Shown here piece by piece: positions 1-7,703 of a DNA stretch of 33,967 bases. The stretch's first letter is position 1. Every line of letters begins with the position of its first letter. The notes under the pieces were generated by a model. The model had not been told where the DNA came from. It ran no database searches and saw only the letters and a program-made list of their open reading frames with translations. Origin of the DNA: Paractinoplanes ferrugineus (GTDB lineage Bacteria > Actinomycetota > Actinomycetes > Mycobacteriales > Micromonosporaceae); assembly GCF_016862195.1 (NCBI RefSeq), contig NZ_BOMM01000091.1:1-33967 (forward strand), in the 5' to 3' direction. The position numbers and the translations under genes were made by a program.

Positions 1-1
1 C

Positions 2-376
2 TTCTTCACCGGCGAACCGGCCGGGGAATCGGGGCTGCCCGGCATCGCGTGGCTGCGGCGTGACGGCGAGCCGATGACGGATGACGACTGGCGCACCGAG
101 TGCGCCCGGTCGATAGTCGTTTTCCTGAACGGGGAGGCCATCCACGAGCGTGACGCCCTCGGCGATCGGATCGCCGACGACTCGTTCCTGCTGCTGTTCA
201 ACCCGTCACCGGAACAGGAGGAGTTCGCGCTGCCCGACCCGGCTTTCGGCCAGATGTGGGAGATCGCCGTCGACACCGCCGACCCGCTGCTGGCCGCGGC
301 CGGCTCGAACGTCAAGGCTCAGCAGGGCATGACCCTGGCCGCACACAGCCTGACCGTCCTACGCCGCCGCTACTGA
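2..376 (+). CDS. glgX: Glycogen debranching enzyme GlgX, C-terminal part (5' truncated by window edge)
   Basis: The reading frame is open from the first bases of the window and gives about 124 residues to a TGA at 374-376. The opening residues FFTGEP, the stretch GLPGIAWLRRDGEPMTDDDW and the block ARSIVVFLNGEAI match the end of the catalytic barrel and the C-terminal beta domain of GlgX/TreX-type isoamylases (GH13 family). These enzymes hydrolyse alpha-1,6 branch points of glycogen after phosphorylase trimming. FLLLFNPSP and the closing TLAAHSLTVLRRRY are typical of the C-terminal beta-sandwich. The catalytic residues lie outside the window, so activity cannot be judged. The family call is firm; the choice between GlgX and a close paralogue such as TreX rests only on this tail. 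Confidence 0.9.
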   Translation, partial: FFTGEPAGESGLPGIAWLRRDGEPMTDDDWRTECARSIVVFLNGEAIHERDALGDRIADDSFLLLFNPSPEQEEFALPDPAFGQMWEIAVDTADPLLAAAGSNVKAQQGMTLAAHSLTVLRRRY

Positions 377-626
377 CCGCGAAAGGCGGAACGGTGCGGC
401 TGGGCGGAACGGTGCGGCTGGGCGGAACGGCGCGGCTGGGCGGAACGGCGCGGCTGGGCGGAACGGCGCGGGGGAGACGGCGCCGCGGCAAAGCGAACGC
501 CGGCGGTGGCGGTGGCGGACGAAGATAGTCGCGCCGCCGCCCCCGGCGGGCACGGCTGGCGGGCGCGGCTGGCGGCTGGCGCAAGGCACGGGCCGGGCGG
601 GGGCCGCGGCCTGCGGGGAGCGAAGG
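377..626. other. Intergenic spacer, no gene seen
   Basis: This 250-bp, extremely GC-rich spacer lies between the convergent debranching enzyme and STAS genes. Apart from the 18-bp repeat array it holds only low-complexity G/C runs. Open frames cross it on both strands, but their translations are simple Arg/Gly/Pro/Ala-rich strings typical of non-coding GC-rich DNA. Confidence 0.6.
385..474. repeat. 18-bp tandem repeat, five units
   Basis: Five head-to-tail copies of GGCGGAACGGYGCGGCTG begin at 385, 403, 421, 439 and 457. The first two have T at the variable position and the last three have C; the fifth copy degenerates at its end. The array lies 8 bp after the debranching enzyme stop. It is 18 bp long per unit and therefore stays in frame, but I see no convincing gene across it. 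Confidence 0.9.
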
Positions 627-950
627 TCAGCTGACGGGGGAGTCGCTGATCAGGATGCCGTCGAGGTGGGTGATCTCGAGGGTCATGCGGACCATCGCGG
701 TGGGCTCGCGCAGCCGTAACGTGGTGCCGCGGGCGGCTGCGGCGCGGTGTGCGGCGACGAGTACGCCGATGCCGCTGGAGTCGAGGAACGTCACGGAGCT
801 CATGTCGAGGTCGAGGTGGGTGACGTTCTGGCTCTGCAGCACGTTGCGCAGCACCTCGCGGAGAACGTCGACCGTCTCGAGGCTGATGTCGCCCTCGGGC
901 ACGACGGTGACCCGGTCGGCGTCTCGTTCGATCCGATATTCAAAGGACAT
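627..950 (-). CDS. STAS-domain anti-sigma factor antagonist (SpoIIAA/RsbV-like)
   Basis: This is a 107-aa single-domain STAS protein. Its central motif VTFLDSSGIGVLVAAH carries the D-S-S-G signature in which the conserved serine (about residue 58) is phosphorylated by the cognate anti-sigma kinase. In the SpoIIAA/RsbV family the unphosphorylated protein sequesters the kinase and frees a sigma factor of the SigB/SigF type. The start at 950 (MSFEYRIERD) is chosen because GGAG lies 6 nt upstream and the alignable domain begins there, although the frame stays open much further upstream. An RsbW-like ATPase is divergent 95 bp away and may be its partner. No sigma factor of that group is visible in the window. 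Confidence 0.9.
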   Translation of the reverse strand: MSFEYRIERDADRVTVVPEGDISLETVDVLREVLRNVLQSQNVTHLDLDMSSVTFLDSSGIGVLVAAHRAAAARGTTLRLREPTAMVRMTLEITHLDGILISDSPVS

Positions 951-1044
951 CGCATTCTCCGGGTGTTCGCGGCCGCTCGATCGAAGCGCGGTACCCACTC
1001 GCACCGCTCGCCAAACGGTCTGCCAGGTGACAAAGAAGGAATGA

Positions 1045-1509
1045 ATGAAGCGGCGGCCGCCGGGCACCATTGAGGGCATGACGGTGTGGAAGGTGTGGCG
1101 CCCGCCGCCGGTCGACGAGCACATCGCGGCCTGGACCATCGACGAGCCGCCCGGGTTGCAGAGTTTGCGGGCCGCCCTGCTGCGGGCGGTGGCCGACCGG
1201 GCCGACTTCGTGGCCGCCGACACCGAGGACCTCGCGGAACGGCTGGTTATCGTGGCGACCGAGCTGGCCGGCAACGCCCTGCGGCACAGCCGGCCGCCGA
1301 CCGTGGTCGCGTTGCTGCGCTCCGACGGTCACCTGGTCCTCGACGTTCTCGACAACGATCCGCGCAGTGCCCCGACGGTCGAGCGGCGGGCGCCCGGCGC
1401 GGGCGGGCTGGGCCTGCAGCTGACCGAACGGCTCGCCCAGGAGGTCGGCTGGTATGCCACCGACGGAGGCAAGCACGTGTGGGCCATGTTCTCCCTCTCC
1501 GGCAGTTGA
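1045..1509 (+). CDS. RsbW/SpoIIAB-like ATP-binding anti-sigma or regulatory kinase
   Basis: This is a 154-aa protein with a minimal GHKL (HATPase_c_2) fold. The N box is ELAGNALRHSR (about residues 73-83), the D-x-D region is LDVLDNDPR, and the glycine-rich lid is GAGGLGLQLTERLAQ. Such stand-alone domains phosphorylate STAS antagonists on serine and bind sigma factors in partner-switching modules. They are very abundant in actinomycetes, and many have no known sigma partner. The ATG at 1045 has AAGAAGGA four bases upstream. An alternative ATG at 1078 has TTGAGGG just upstream and would give MTVWKVWRP. Divergence from a STAS gene supports pairing, but this is inferred from position. Confidence 0.85.
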   Translation: MKRRPPGTIEGMTVWKVWRPPPVDEHIAAWTIDEPPGLQSLRAALLRAVADRADFVAADTEDLAERLVIVATELAGNALRHSRPPTVVALLRSDGHLVLDVLDNDPRSAPTVERRAPGAGGLGLQLTERLAQEVGWYATDGGKHVWAMFSLSGS

Positions 1510-1543
1510 ACGCCGAGGAACGCTCGGGCGGGACGACGATACA

Positions 1544-1558
1544 CCTACAGGCTGTAGG
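1544..1558. promoter_or_regulatory. Perfect palindrome, candidate operator upstream of patatin gene
   Basis: CCTACAGGCTGTAGG is a perfect palindrome around a central G. It ends two bases before the putative -35 hexamer of the patatin gene. The TACAG..CTGTA core resembles operators of TetR/GntR-type repressors. No adjacent regulator gene is present, so the protein that binds it is unknown. Confidence 0.5.
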
Positions 1559-1560
1559 AG

Positions 1561-1595
1561 TTGGCGAGGCAGGCCGGACGGGCTAGCGTGCGGTA
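1561..1595 (+). promoter_or_regulatory. Probable leaderless promoter of the patatin gene
   Basis: TTGGCG (1561-1566) is followed after 17 bp by TAGCGT (1584-1589), and the ATG begins at 1595, at the expected transcription start. There is no Shine-Dalgarno sequence before the ATG. The layout is typical of actinobacterial leaderless mRNAs. Confidence 0.6.
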
Positions 1596-2428
1596 TGGCC
1601 GGACGCGCGCTCGTGCTTGGTGGGGGTGGCGTCACCGGCGTCGCCTGGGAGATCGGGATGCTGGCCGGACTGGCCGAGGCCGGCGTCGACCTGACCGGCG
1701 CCGATGTCGTCATCGGCACGTCGGCCGGATCGGTGGTCGGGGCTCTGGTGGCCGGTGGGCTCGATCCGCGGGAGATGTACGCGAGTCAGCTCGGTCCGCC
1801 CGGCACGGAGATCCCGGCTCGGCTCAGCCCGGTGACGCTGCTGCGCTGGGGGCTGGCGATGGTCGGCCGGCGGGACCAGCAGCGGGCCAGGGCGCGGGTC
1901 GGGGCCATCGCGCTCGCCGCGCGCACCGTGCCGGAACAGGAACGCCGGAAAGTGATCGCCGCCCGCCTGGACCAGGAGCAGTGGCCGGAGCGCGAGCTGC
2001 TCATCACCGCCGTCGACGCCCGGACCGGGGAGTTCGTGGTCTTCGACCGGGAGCAGGGCGTCGAGCTGGTCGACGCGGTGGGGGCCAGCTGCGCGGTTCC
2101 GGGGGTGTGGCCGCCGGTCAGCATCGGCGGGCGGCGCTTCGTCGACGGTGGGGTGCGCTCGCCGGTCAACGCCGACCTGGCCGCCGGGCACGACCGGGTG
2201 GTGATCCTCGCGCCGGTCACCGCGAGTTTCGGGGCCCGGACGAGTCCGCCGGCCGGTGCGGTGCTGGTGCGGCCGGACAAGGCGGCCCGGCAGGCGTTCG
2301 GGCGCAACGTGCTCGACCCGGCGCACCGCGCGGCGGCCGCCCGCGCCGGCCACGCCCAGGCCAAGGACGAAGCCGAGCGGGTGGGTGCGGCCTGGCGCGG
2401 GGCGCGGTCAGAGCCCGAAGATCGGTAG
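1595..2428 (+). CDS. Patatin-like phospholipase / serine esterase
   Basis: This is a 277-aa patatin-fold protein. The oxyanion-hole loop GGGGVTG lies at about residues 9-15. The nucleophile elbow IGTSAGS has the catalytic serine at about residue 43, and VDGGVRSP has the dyad aspartate at about residue 184. The family (RssA/ExoU-like) hydrolyses acyl esters of phospholipids or other lipids. There is no signal peptide, so it should act in the cytosol or on the inner face of the membrane. The start at 1595 follows from the domain beginning and the leaderless promoter; a longer frame upstream has no ribosome site. Its 3' end overlaps the convergent M1 peptidase gene by 21 bp, so the two transcripts would be antisense there. 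The physiological substrate is unknown. Confidence 0.88.
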   Translation: MAGRALVLGGGGVTGVAWEIGMLAGLAEAGVDLTGADVVIGTSAGSVVGALVAGGLDPREMYASQLGPPGTEIPARLSPVTLLRWGLAMVGRRDQQRARARVGAIALAARTVPEQERRKVIAARLDQEQWPERELLITAVDARTGEFVVFDREQGVELVDAVGASCAVPGVWPPVSIGGRRFVDGGVRSPVNADLAAGHDRVVILAPVTASFGARTSPPAGAVLVRPDKAARQAFGRNVLDPAHRAAAARAGHAQAKDEAERVGAAWRGARSEPEDR

Positions 2429-3694
2429 GGCGGGCAGCTCGGTGCGGTCCAGCCACGCGGTGAGCAGGTCGTCGATCGGCACGCGGGCGAAGCGGCGGGC
2501 GTGCGCGCGGAACTCGTCGGTGGTCACCGTGCCGTGTTCGTGCTCGGCCGCCCACGAGCGCAGCAGGGCGAAGAACGCCGCGTCGCCGATCCTGGTGCGC
2601 AGGGCGTGCAGGGTCAGCGCGCCGCGCTTGTAGACCAGCGGGTCGAACATCCGGCCCACCCCCGGGTCGGAAATGATCACGTCGGCCCGCTGCCGGGCCA
2701 GCCGGGCGTGCCATTCGGTGGCCAGGGCGTCCGCCGACGGGCCGCCGGACACCGCGGACCACAACCATTCGGCGTACGTGGCGAAGCCCTCGTTCAGCCA
2801 GATGTGCCGCCAGTCGGCGACCGTCAGGCTGTTGCCGAACCACTGGTGCGCCAGTTCGTGGGCGACCAGCCGCTCGTGGGTGCGCCGGCCGTCGAGGTGG
2901 TTGCGGCCGAAGACGGCCATGCCCTGCGCCTCGATCGGGTCGTCGAGGTCGTCGTCGGCGACCACCACCACGTACTCCCGGAACGGATAGGGCCCGAAGA
3001 GGGCCTCCATCGCCGTCATGATCTCGCCGTGCCGGCCGAGGTCGTGGCCGAGGATCGGCCGCAGCCGGTGCGGCACCGCGGCCCACTGCGGCACCCCGCC
3101 GGTGGCCAGCTCGACCAGCTCGTAGCGGCCGATCTGCACGCTCATCAGGTACGGGGAGGTGGGCTCGTTGCGTTCGTAGACCCAGGTGTCGCGGCGCCGC
3201 GAGATCAGGTCGCCGGTGACCAGCGCGGTGTACGGCGCCGCCACCGTCAGCGAGACCAGGAAGCTCGCCTTGTCGGCGGGCCGGTCGTTGCACGGGAACC
3301 AGGACGGCGCCCCGTTCGGCTGGCTGGCCACCAGGGCGCCGTCGGTGAGCTCGTCCCAGCCGATGTCGCCCCAGCGCCCGGAGACGGGCACCGGCGTACC
3401 CGCGTACCGGATCTCGGTCTGGAAGATCGTGCCGTGCCCAATCGGTTTCTCGGGTTTGATCCGGAGTTTCCCGGCCCGGTGGGTGAAGGTCGCCCGCCGT
3501 CCGTCCACCCGCACGTCGGCGACCCGGAACCGGCCGAGGTCGAGGGCGAACCGCGCCAGGGGCTGCACCGCCCGTGACGTGATGACCGCCTTGCCGGCGA
3601 GCCGGTTGGTGATGACCCGATAGTCGAGCTCCAGCTCGTAGTGCAGCGCCCGGTACCCGCCGTTCCCGCTCTTCGGTAGGTACGGGTCGGTCAT
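2408..3694 (-). CDS. M1 family (aminopeptidase N-like) zinc metallopeptidase, coupled to the Pls-like synthetase
   Basis: This 428-aa gluzincin has zinc ligands in VAHELAHQWFGN (H279, E280, H283) and the distal glutamate E302 in WLNEGFATYAEW. A YKRG tyrosine region follows. The canonical GAMEN exopeptidase loop is replaced by a diverged EAQGMAVF segment near residue 257. The protein has no signal peptide and is much shorter than the roughly 850-aa PepN, as is usual for compact actinobacterial M1 enzymes. Its ATG overlaps the stop of the synthetase gene (ATGA at 3691-3694), so the two are translationally coupled. In Streptomyces albulus the epsilon-poly-lysine degrading enzyme Pld is also an M1-type aminopeptidase. 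By analogy this enzyme may trim or detoxify the synthetase product; that role is inference. Confidence 0.92.
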   Translation of the reverse strand: MTDPYLPKSGNGGYRALHYELELDYRVITNRLAGKAVITSRAVQPLARFALDLGRFRVADVRVDGRRATFTHRAGKLRIKPEKPIGHGTIFQTEIRYAGTPVPVSGRWGDIGWDELTDGALVASQPNGAPSWFPCNDRPADKASFLVSLTVAAPYTALVTGDLISRRRDTWVYERNEPTSPYLMSVQIGRYELVELATGGVPQWAAVPHRLRPILGHDLGRHGEIMTAMEALFGPYPFREYVVVVADDDLDDPIEAQGMAVFGRNHLDGRRTHERLVAHELAHQWFGNSLTVADWRHIWLNEGFATYAEWLWSAVSGGPSADALATEWHARLARQRADVIISDPGVGRMFDPLVYKRGALTLHALRTRIGDAAFFALLRSWAAEHEHGTVTTDEFRAHARRFARVPIDDLLTAWLDRTELPALPIFGL

Positions 3695-6600
3695 ACCCAG
3701 TTCGCGATCGGGTTGCCCAGCCAGCGGCTGTCCGCGGGCACGGCGTCACCGCGGGTGACCAGCGAACCCGGTCCCACAGTCGTGCGCGCGCCGATGCTCG
3801 CGCCGGGCAGCACGATTCCGTGCGGGCCGAGCGTGGCGCCCGCGCCCAGAGTGACCTCGTCCATGCTCATGATCCGATCATGGAACAGGTGGGTCTGCAC
3901 GACGCAGCCCCGGTTGACGGTGGCGCCCGGGCCCAGCCGCACCAGGTCGTACTCGGGCAGCCAGAACGTCTCCAGCCAGGCCCCCCGGCCGATCTTCGCG
4001 CCGAGCGCGCGCAGCCACACGTTCAGCAGCGGAGTGCCGGTGGCGAAGCGGAACAGCCACGGCGCGGCAAGTGCCTCGACGAACGTGTCGGCGAGTTCGT
4101 TGCGCCACACGAACGACGTCCACAGGGCGTGCTCGGTGACCCGGAAACGACCCACCAGCAGCCATTTCGCGGCGGTGGCGAGTACCGCGGCGATGATCGA
4201 GGCGACCAGCAGCACCGGGCCGGCGGCGAGCGCGGCCACCCCGACACCGGCGACCCGCCAGACCGCGTCGAGGGCGGCCAGCACGAGGACCGCGAGCGCG
4301 CCGGCGAGCATCACCGGCACGATACGGCACAGCTCGATCGCGGTCCGGGCCAGCTTGAGCCGCAGCGGCGGGTCGTAGGTGCGGCTGCTGTCCCCCGACT
4401 CGACCGTGCGGCGCAGCGGCATCGGCGGCGCACCCAGCCACGACGAGCCCTTCTTGGCCTTGCGCGGCGCCGACGAGAGCACGCCGACCAGGCCCCGCTT
4501 GGGCACCGACCGGCCCGGCGCGGCCATCCCGGAGTTGCCGAGGAACGCCTGCTTGCCGATGCGGGCCGGGGCCACCCGCAGCCAGCCGTGGCTCAGCTCG
4601 TAGCTGGCGACCATGGTGTCGTCGGCCAGGAACGCGCCGTCCTCGACGGTGGTCATCGCGGGCAGGGCCAGCACCGTGGACGCCTCCACGTTGCGGCCCA
4701 CCTTGGCCCCCAGCAGCCGCAGCCACACCGGGGTGAACAGGCTCGCGTACATCGGGAACAGGGCCGAGCGGGCCATCCCCATCAGGCGCTCGGTCGTCCA
4801 GACCTGCCACGCCACCCGCCCGCGGACGGGGTGGTAGCCGGCTTTGATGCCCACCCCGAGCAGCCGCACGGCGACCAGCACGAGCAGGGCGTAGGTCAGG
4901 AAGTAGGCGGCCGCCGCGACCGGCACGAGATAGAGCGAGACCGACAGCAGGGCCAGGGCCGGGAGCACCGCCACCACCGGCAGCAGGCTCAGCAACTGGG
5001 CGGTCAGGCTGTAGAGGGCCACCCACAGCCGGGACCGGCCCGCCGGGCGCACGGCCGGCCAGGGCGTCGCGCCCTTGGCGGCGGGCGCGGCGGGGGAGCC
5101 GGCCCAGCGCCGGTTGGCCGGCACGGCACCGGTGACGGTCGACCCCGCGGCGATGTCGGCGCCCTTGCCCACCCGGGCGCCGGGCATCAGCGTGCTGCGG
5201 GAGCCGACCCGGCTGCCCGCGCCGATCCGCACCTTGCCGATCCGCACGACGTCGCCGTCGATCCAGTAACCGGACAGGTCGACCTCGGGCTCGACCGCCG
5301 CGCCCCGGCCGAGTTTGAGCAGGCCGGTGACCGGCGGCGCGGAGTGCAGGTCGACGTCGGGGCCGATGTTCGCGCCGAGCGCCTTGGCATAGGTGATCAT
5401 CCAGCCCGCCCCGGCCACCCCGGTCGCGCCGGTCAGCTCGGCCAGCCGCTCGGCCGCCCACAACCGCAGGTGGACACCGCCGCCCCGGGGGTAGCTCCCC
5501 GGGCGTACGCCGCGCAGCAGCAACCGGGCCCCGGCCGCCGCCATCCCGATCCGGCCGGGCGGGCTGAACAGCACCACCCAGCCGGCCGCGATCCACCACC
5601 AGGAGATCCGCGGCGAGACGACGTTCACCAGCGCGGCGAGAACGATCAGCCAGCGCAGCCCGACAAGGGCGAGCATCGGCACCATGAGCAGGGCCTGGAA
5701 CAGCCCGGTCGGCAGCGGGGTGGGCCGTACCTCGCGGCGGACGGTCGCGGTCGCGTCCAGCGCGTCGATCGCCGCCGCCATCTGGTCCAGCCGCGGGTTC
5801 TGATAGACGCCGGCCACCGACACCTGCGGGTGGGCCTGCCGGATCCACGCGACCAGCTGCGCCGCGCCGAGGCTGCTGCCGCCGTTGCTGAAGAAGTCGG
5901 CGTCCGGCGCGGTCGGGCGTACGCCGAGGATCTGCGCCCAGCCGGTGGCGAGCCACTCCTGCGTCGGGGTCAGCTCGTCGTGCGCCCCGCCGGAGGCCAG
6001 GGGCCAGGGCAGCGCGGCCCGGTCGACCTTGCCGGACGTACGTGTCGGCAGTGCCTCCACCTCGGCCAGCAGCGGCACCAGCGCGGCCGGCAGCTGTTCG
6101 CGGATGCGCGCCATCGCGACGGCGGCGTCGAAACCCGGGCGGGGCACCACGTAGCCGACCAGCAGCTGGTTGCCGGCCGCGGTCCGCTTCACCGCGGCGG
6201 CCGCGCCGGCGACCTCGGGCAGGGCCTGCAGGGCGGCGTCCACCTCGCCCAGTTCGATCCGCCGCCCGCCCAGCTTGACCTGCTCGTCGCCGCGGCCCAG
6301 GAACACCAGCCCGGCGGGCTCGGCGCGCACGATGTCCCCGCTGCGGTAGGCCCGCTCCCAGCCGAGCGACGGCAGCGGGGCGAACTTCTCGGCGTCCTTG
6401 GCGGCGTCGAGGTAGCGGGCCAGGCCCACCCCGCCGATCACCAGCTCGCCGGTGGCGCCCATCGCGACCGGCGCACCGGCCGGGTCGACCACGGCCAGGT
6501 CCCAGCCGGCCAGCGGCAGGCCGATGCGCACCGGTCCCTCCCCGGTCATCCGGGCGGCGCAGGCGACCACGGTCGCCTCGGTCGGGCCGTACGTGTTCCA

Positions 6601-7500
6601 GACCTCGCGTCCCTCGACGGCCAGGCGTTCGGCCAGCTCGGGCGGGCAGGCCTCGCCGCCGAAGATCAGCAGGCGGACGTCGTCGAGCGCCTCGACCGGC
6701 CACAACGCGGCCAGCGTCGGCACCGTCGACACGACCGTGATGCGCTGCTCGGCCAGCCACGGGCCGAGGTCGACGCCGCTGCGCACGAGCGAGCGCGCGG
6801 CCGGCACCAGGCACGAGCCGTGCCGCCAGGCCAGCCACATCTCCTCGCAGGAGGCGTCGAACGCCACCGACAGCCCGGCCAGGACGCGGTCGTGCGGGCC
6901 GAGCGGGTTCTCCTCGCCGGCCAGGAACAGCTGCGCCTCGGCGTCGACGAACGCGGCCGCCGAGCCGTGCGAGACGGCCACCCCCTTCGGGGTGCCGGTG
7001 GAACCGGAGGTGAAGATGATCCAGGCGTCGTCGTCCGGGCCCGGCCGTCCGGGGCGGCCGCCGGGCGTACGCCGTTGCGTCACGCTCAGCCCGTCGCCGA
7101 TGACCACGGCCACGTCCGCCTCGGCGAAGACCAGCTCGGCGCGCTCGGCCGGATCGTCCGCGTCGACCGGCACGTACGCCGCACCGGCGGCCAGCACAGC
7201 GAGGATCGTCAGGTAGAGTTCCGCCGTACCGGAGGAGACCCGCACCCCGACCCGGTCGCCGACCCCGACGCCGAGCCCGGCCAGCCGCGTGCGCAGCGCC
7301 TCGATCTGGTCGGCCAGCTCCCGGTAGGTCAGGTGGGTGGCCCCGGTGTCGATCGCGCGGGCCGCCGGGTGGGCCCGCACCGTCGCGTCGAGGACATCGA
7401 CGAGCGTGCGGCGGGCAGCGGCGGGCGGGGAGAGGAACAAGGCGGGTGCCTCGGTGTCCACGGGAAGATCGATCAGTTGCGGATCAGTCGTCACGGTCAC
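3691..7500 (-). CDS. Pls/PosA-family single-module NRPS: A-T-(TM-C)x3, lysine-like A domain
   Basis: This 1269-aa membrane synthetase has an adenylation domain at residues 25-500, with A3 FTSGSTGTPKG, A5 NTYGPTEAT, A7 YRSGDIV and A10 RTSGKVDRAALPWP. A carrier domain follows, with NGGSSLG and Ser543 as the phosphopantetheine site. Three pairs of membrane helices (about 598-655, 828-885 and 1058-1115) alternate with three soluble domains rich in hexapeptide-type repeats (about 660-820, 886-1050 and 1116-1269). This is the layout of epsilon-poly-L-lysine synthetase. No HHxxxDG condensation domain or thioesterase is present. Aligning from memory to GrsA, I read the pocket as D215 A216 E219 S258 I279 G281 T303 V311 V312 K491, close to bacterial lysine codes. 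The start is GTG at 7500. The M1 peptidase follows in an operon. The product is not proven. Confidence 0.9.
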   Translation of the reverse strand: MTVTTDPQLIDLPVDTEAPALFLSPPAAARRTLVDVLDATVRAHPAARAIDTGATHLTYRELADQIEALRTRLAGLGVGVGDRVGVRVSSGTAELYLTILAVLAAGAAYVPVDADDPAERAELVFAEADVAVVIGDGLSVTQRRTPGGRPGRPGPDDDAWIIFTSGSTGTPKGVAVSHGSAAAFVDAEAQLFLAGEENPLGPHDRVLAGLSVAFDASCEEMWLAWRHGSCLVPAARSLVRSGVDLGPWLAEQRITVVSTVPTLAALWPVEALDDVRLLIFGGEACPPELAERLAVEGREVWNTYGPTEATVVACAARMTGEGPVRIGLPLAGWDLAVVDPAGAPVAMGATGELVIGGVGLARYLDAAKDAEKFAPLPSLGWERAYRSGDIVRAEPAGLVFLGRGDEQVKLGGRRIELGEVDAALQALPEVAGAAAAVKRTAAGNQLLVGYVVPRPGFDAAVAMARIREQLPAALVPLLAEVEALPTRTSGKVDRAALPWPLASGGAHDELTPTQEWLATGWAQILGVRPTAPDADFFSNGGSSLGAAQLVAWIRQAHPQVSVAGVYQNPRLDQMAAAIDALDATATVRREVRPTPLPTGLFQALLMVPMLALVGLRWLIVLAALVNVVSPRISWWWIAAGWVVLFSPPGRIGMAAAGARLLLRGVRPGSYPRGGGVHLRLWAAERLAELTGATGVAGAGWMITYAKALGANIGPDVDLHSAPPVTGLLKLGRGAAVEPEVDLSGYWIDGDVVRIGKVRIGAGSRVGSRSTLMPGARVGKGADIAAGSTVTGAVPANRRWAGSPAAPAAKGATPWPAVRPAGRSRLWVALYSLTAQLLSLLPVVAVLPALALLSVSLYLVPVAAAAYFLTYALLVLVAVRLLGVGIKAGYHPVRGRVAWQVWTTERLMGMARSALFPMYASLFTPVWLRLLGAKVGRNVEASTVLALPAMTTVEDGAFLADDTMVASYELSHGWLRVAPARIGKQAFLGNSGMAAPGRSVPKRGLVGVLSSAPRKAKKGSSWLGAPPMPLRRTVESGDSSRTYDPPLRLKLARTAIELCRIVPVMLAGALAVLVLAALDAVWRVAGVGVAALAAGPVLLVASIIAAVLATAAKWLLVGRFRVTEHALWTSFVWRNELADTFVEALAAPWLFRFATGTPLLNVWLRALGAKIGRGAWLETFWLPEYDLVRLGPGATVNRGCVVQTHLFHDRIMSMDEVTLGAGATLGPHGIVLPGASIGARTTVGPGSLVTRGDAVPADSRWLGNPIANWV

Positions 7501-7610
7501 CGGGCGTGCACCATCCCTATTTCACGGGTCAACGTCGCCAGGGGCATGACGCAGACGCCGCCCGGGGCAGCATTCCAAGTTACGTCAGCGAAACAAGGAA
7601 GCACCGCTCC

Positions 7611-7703
7611 ATGTCGAATTGGTGTCGACTGACACAGCTGCTGCCGCGGCCGGTGTCGGTCGCCGAGGACGACCTGATCGCGGTGGGGGAGGAGGCGCGA
7701 TGA
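7611..7703 (+). CDS. Possible 30-aa upstream peptide coupled to the phosphotransferase gene
   Basis: The ATG at 7611 has AAGGAAG nine bases upstream. The frame encodes 30 residues, starting MSNWCRLTQLLPRP, and its TGA overlaps the ATG of the next gene as ATGA. Good ribosome spacing and exact overlap suggest a translated leader that controls the downstream gene. The peptide matches no family I recognise, and an alternative is a plain 5' leader. Confidence 0.35.
   Translation: MSNWCRLTQLLPRPVSVAEDDLIAVGEEAR

Noticed and set aside
385..474. CRISPR-like array
   Set aside because: The 18-bp units are directly adjacent with no spacers, so this is a minisatellite.
3820..7632. A 1270-codon open frame on the plus strand opposite the Pls-like gene
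   Set aside because: It is the antisense shadow of a very GC-rich gene; the translation is His/Gln/Arg/Gly/Pro-rich with no domains, while the minus strand has full NRPS motifs.
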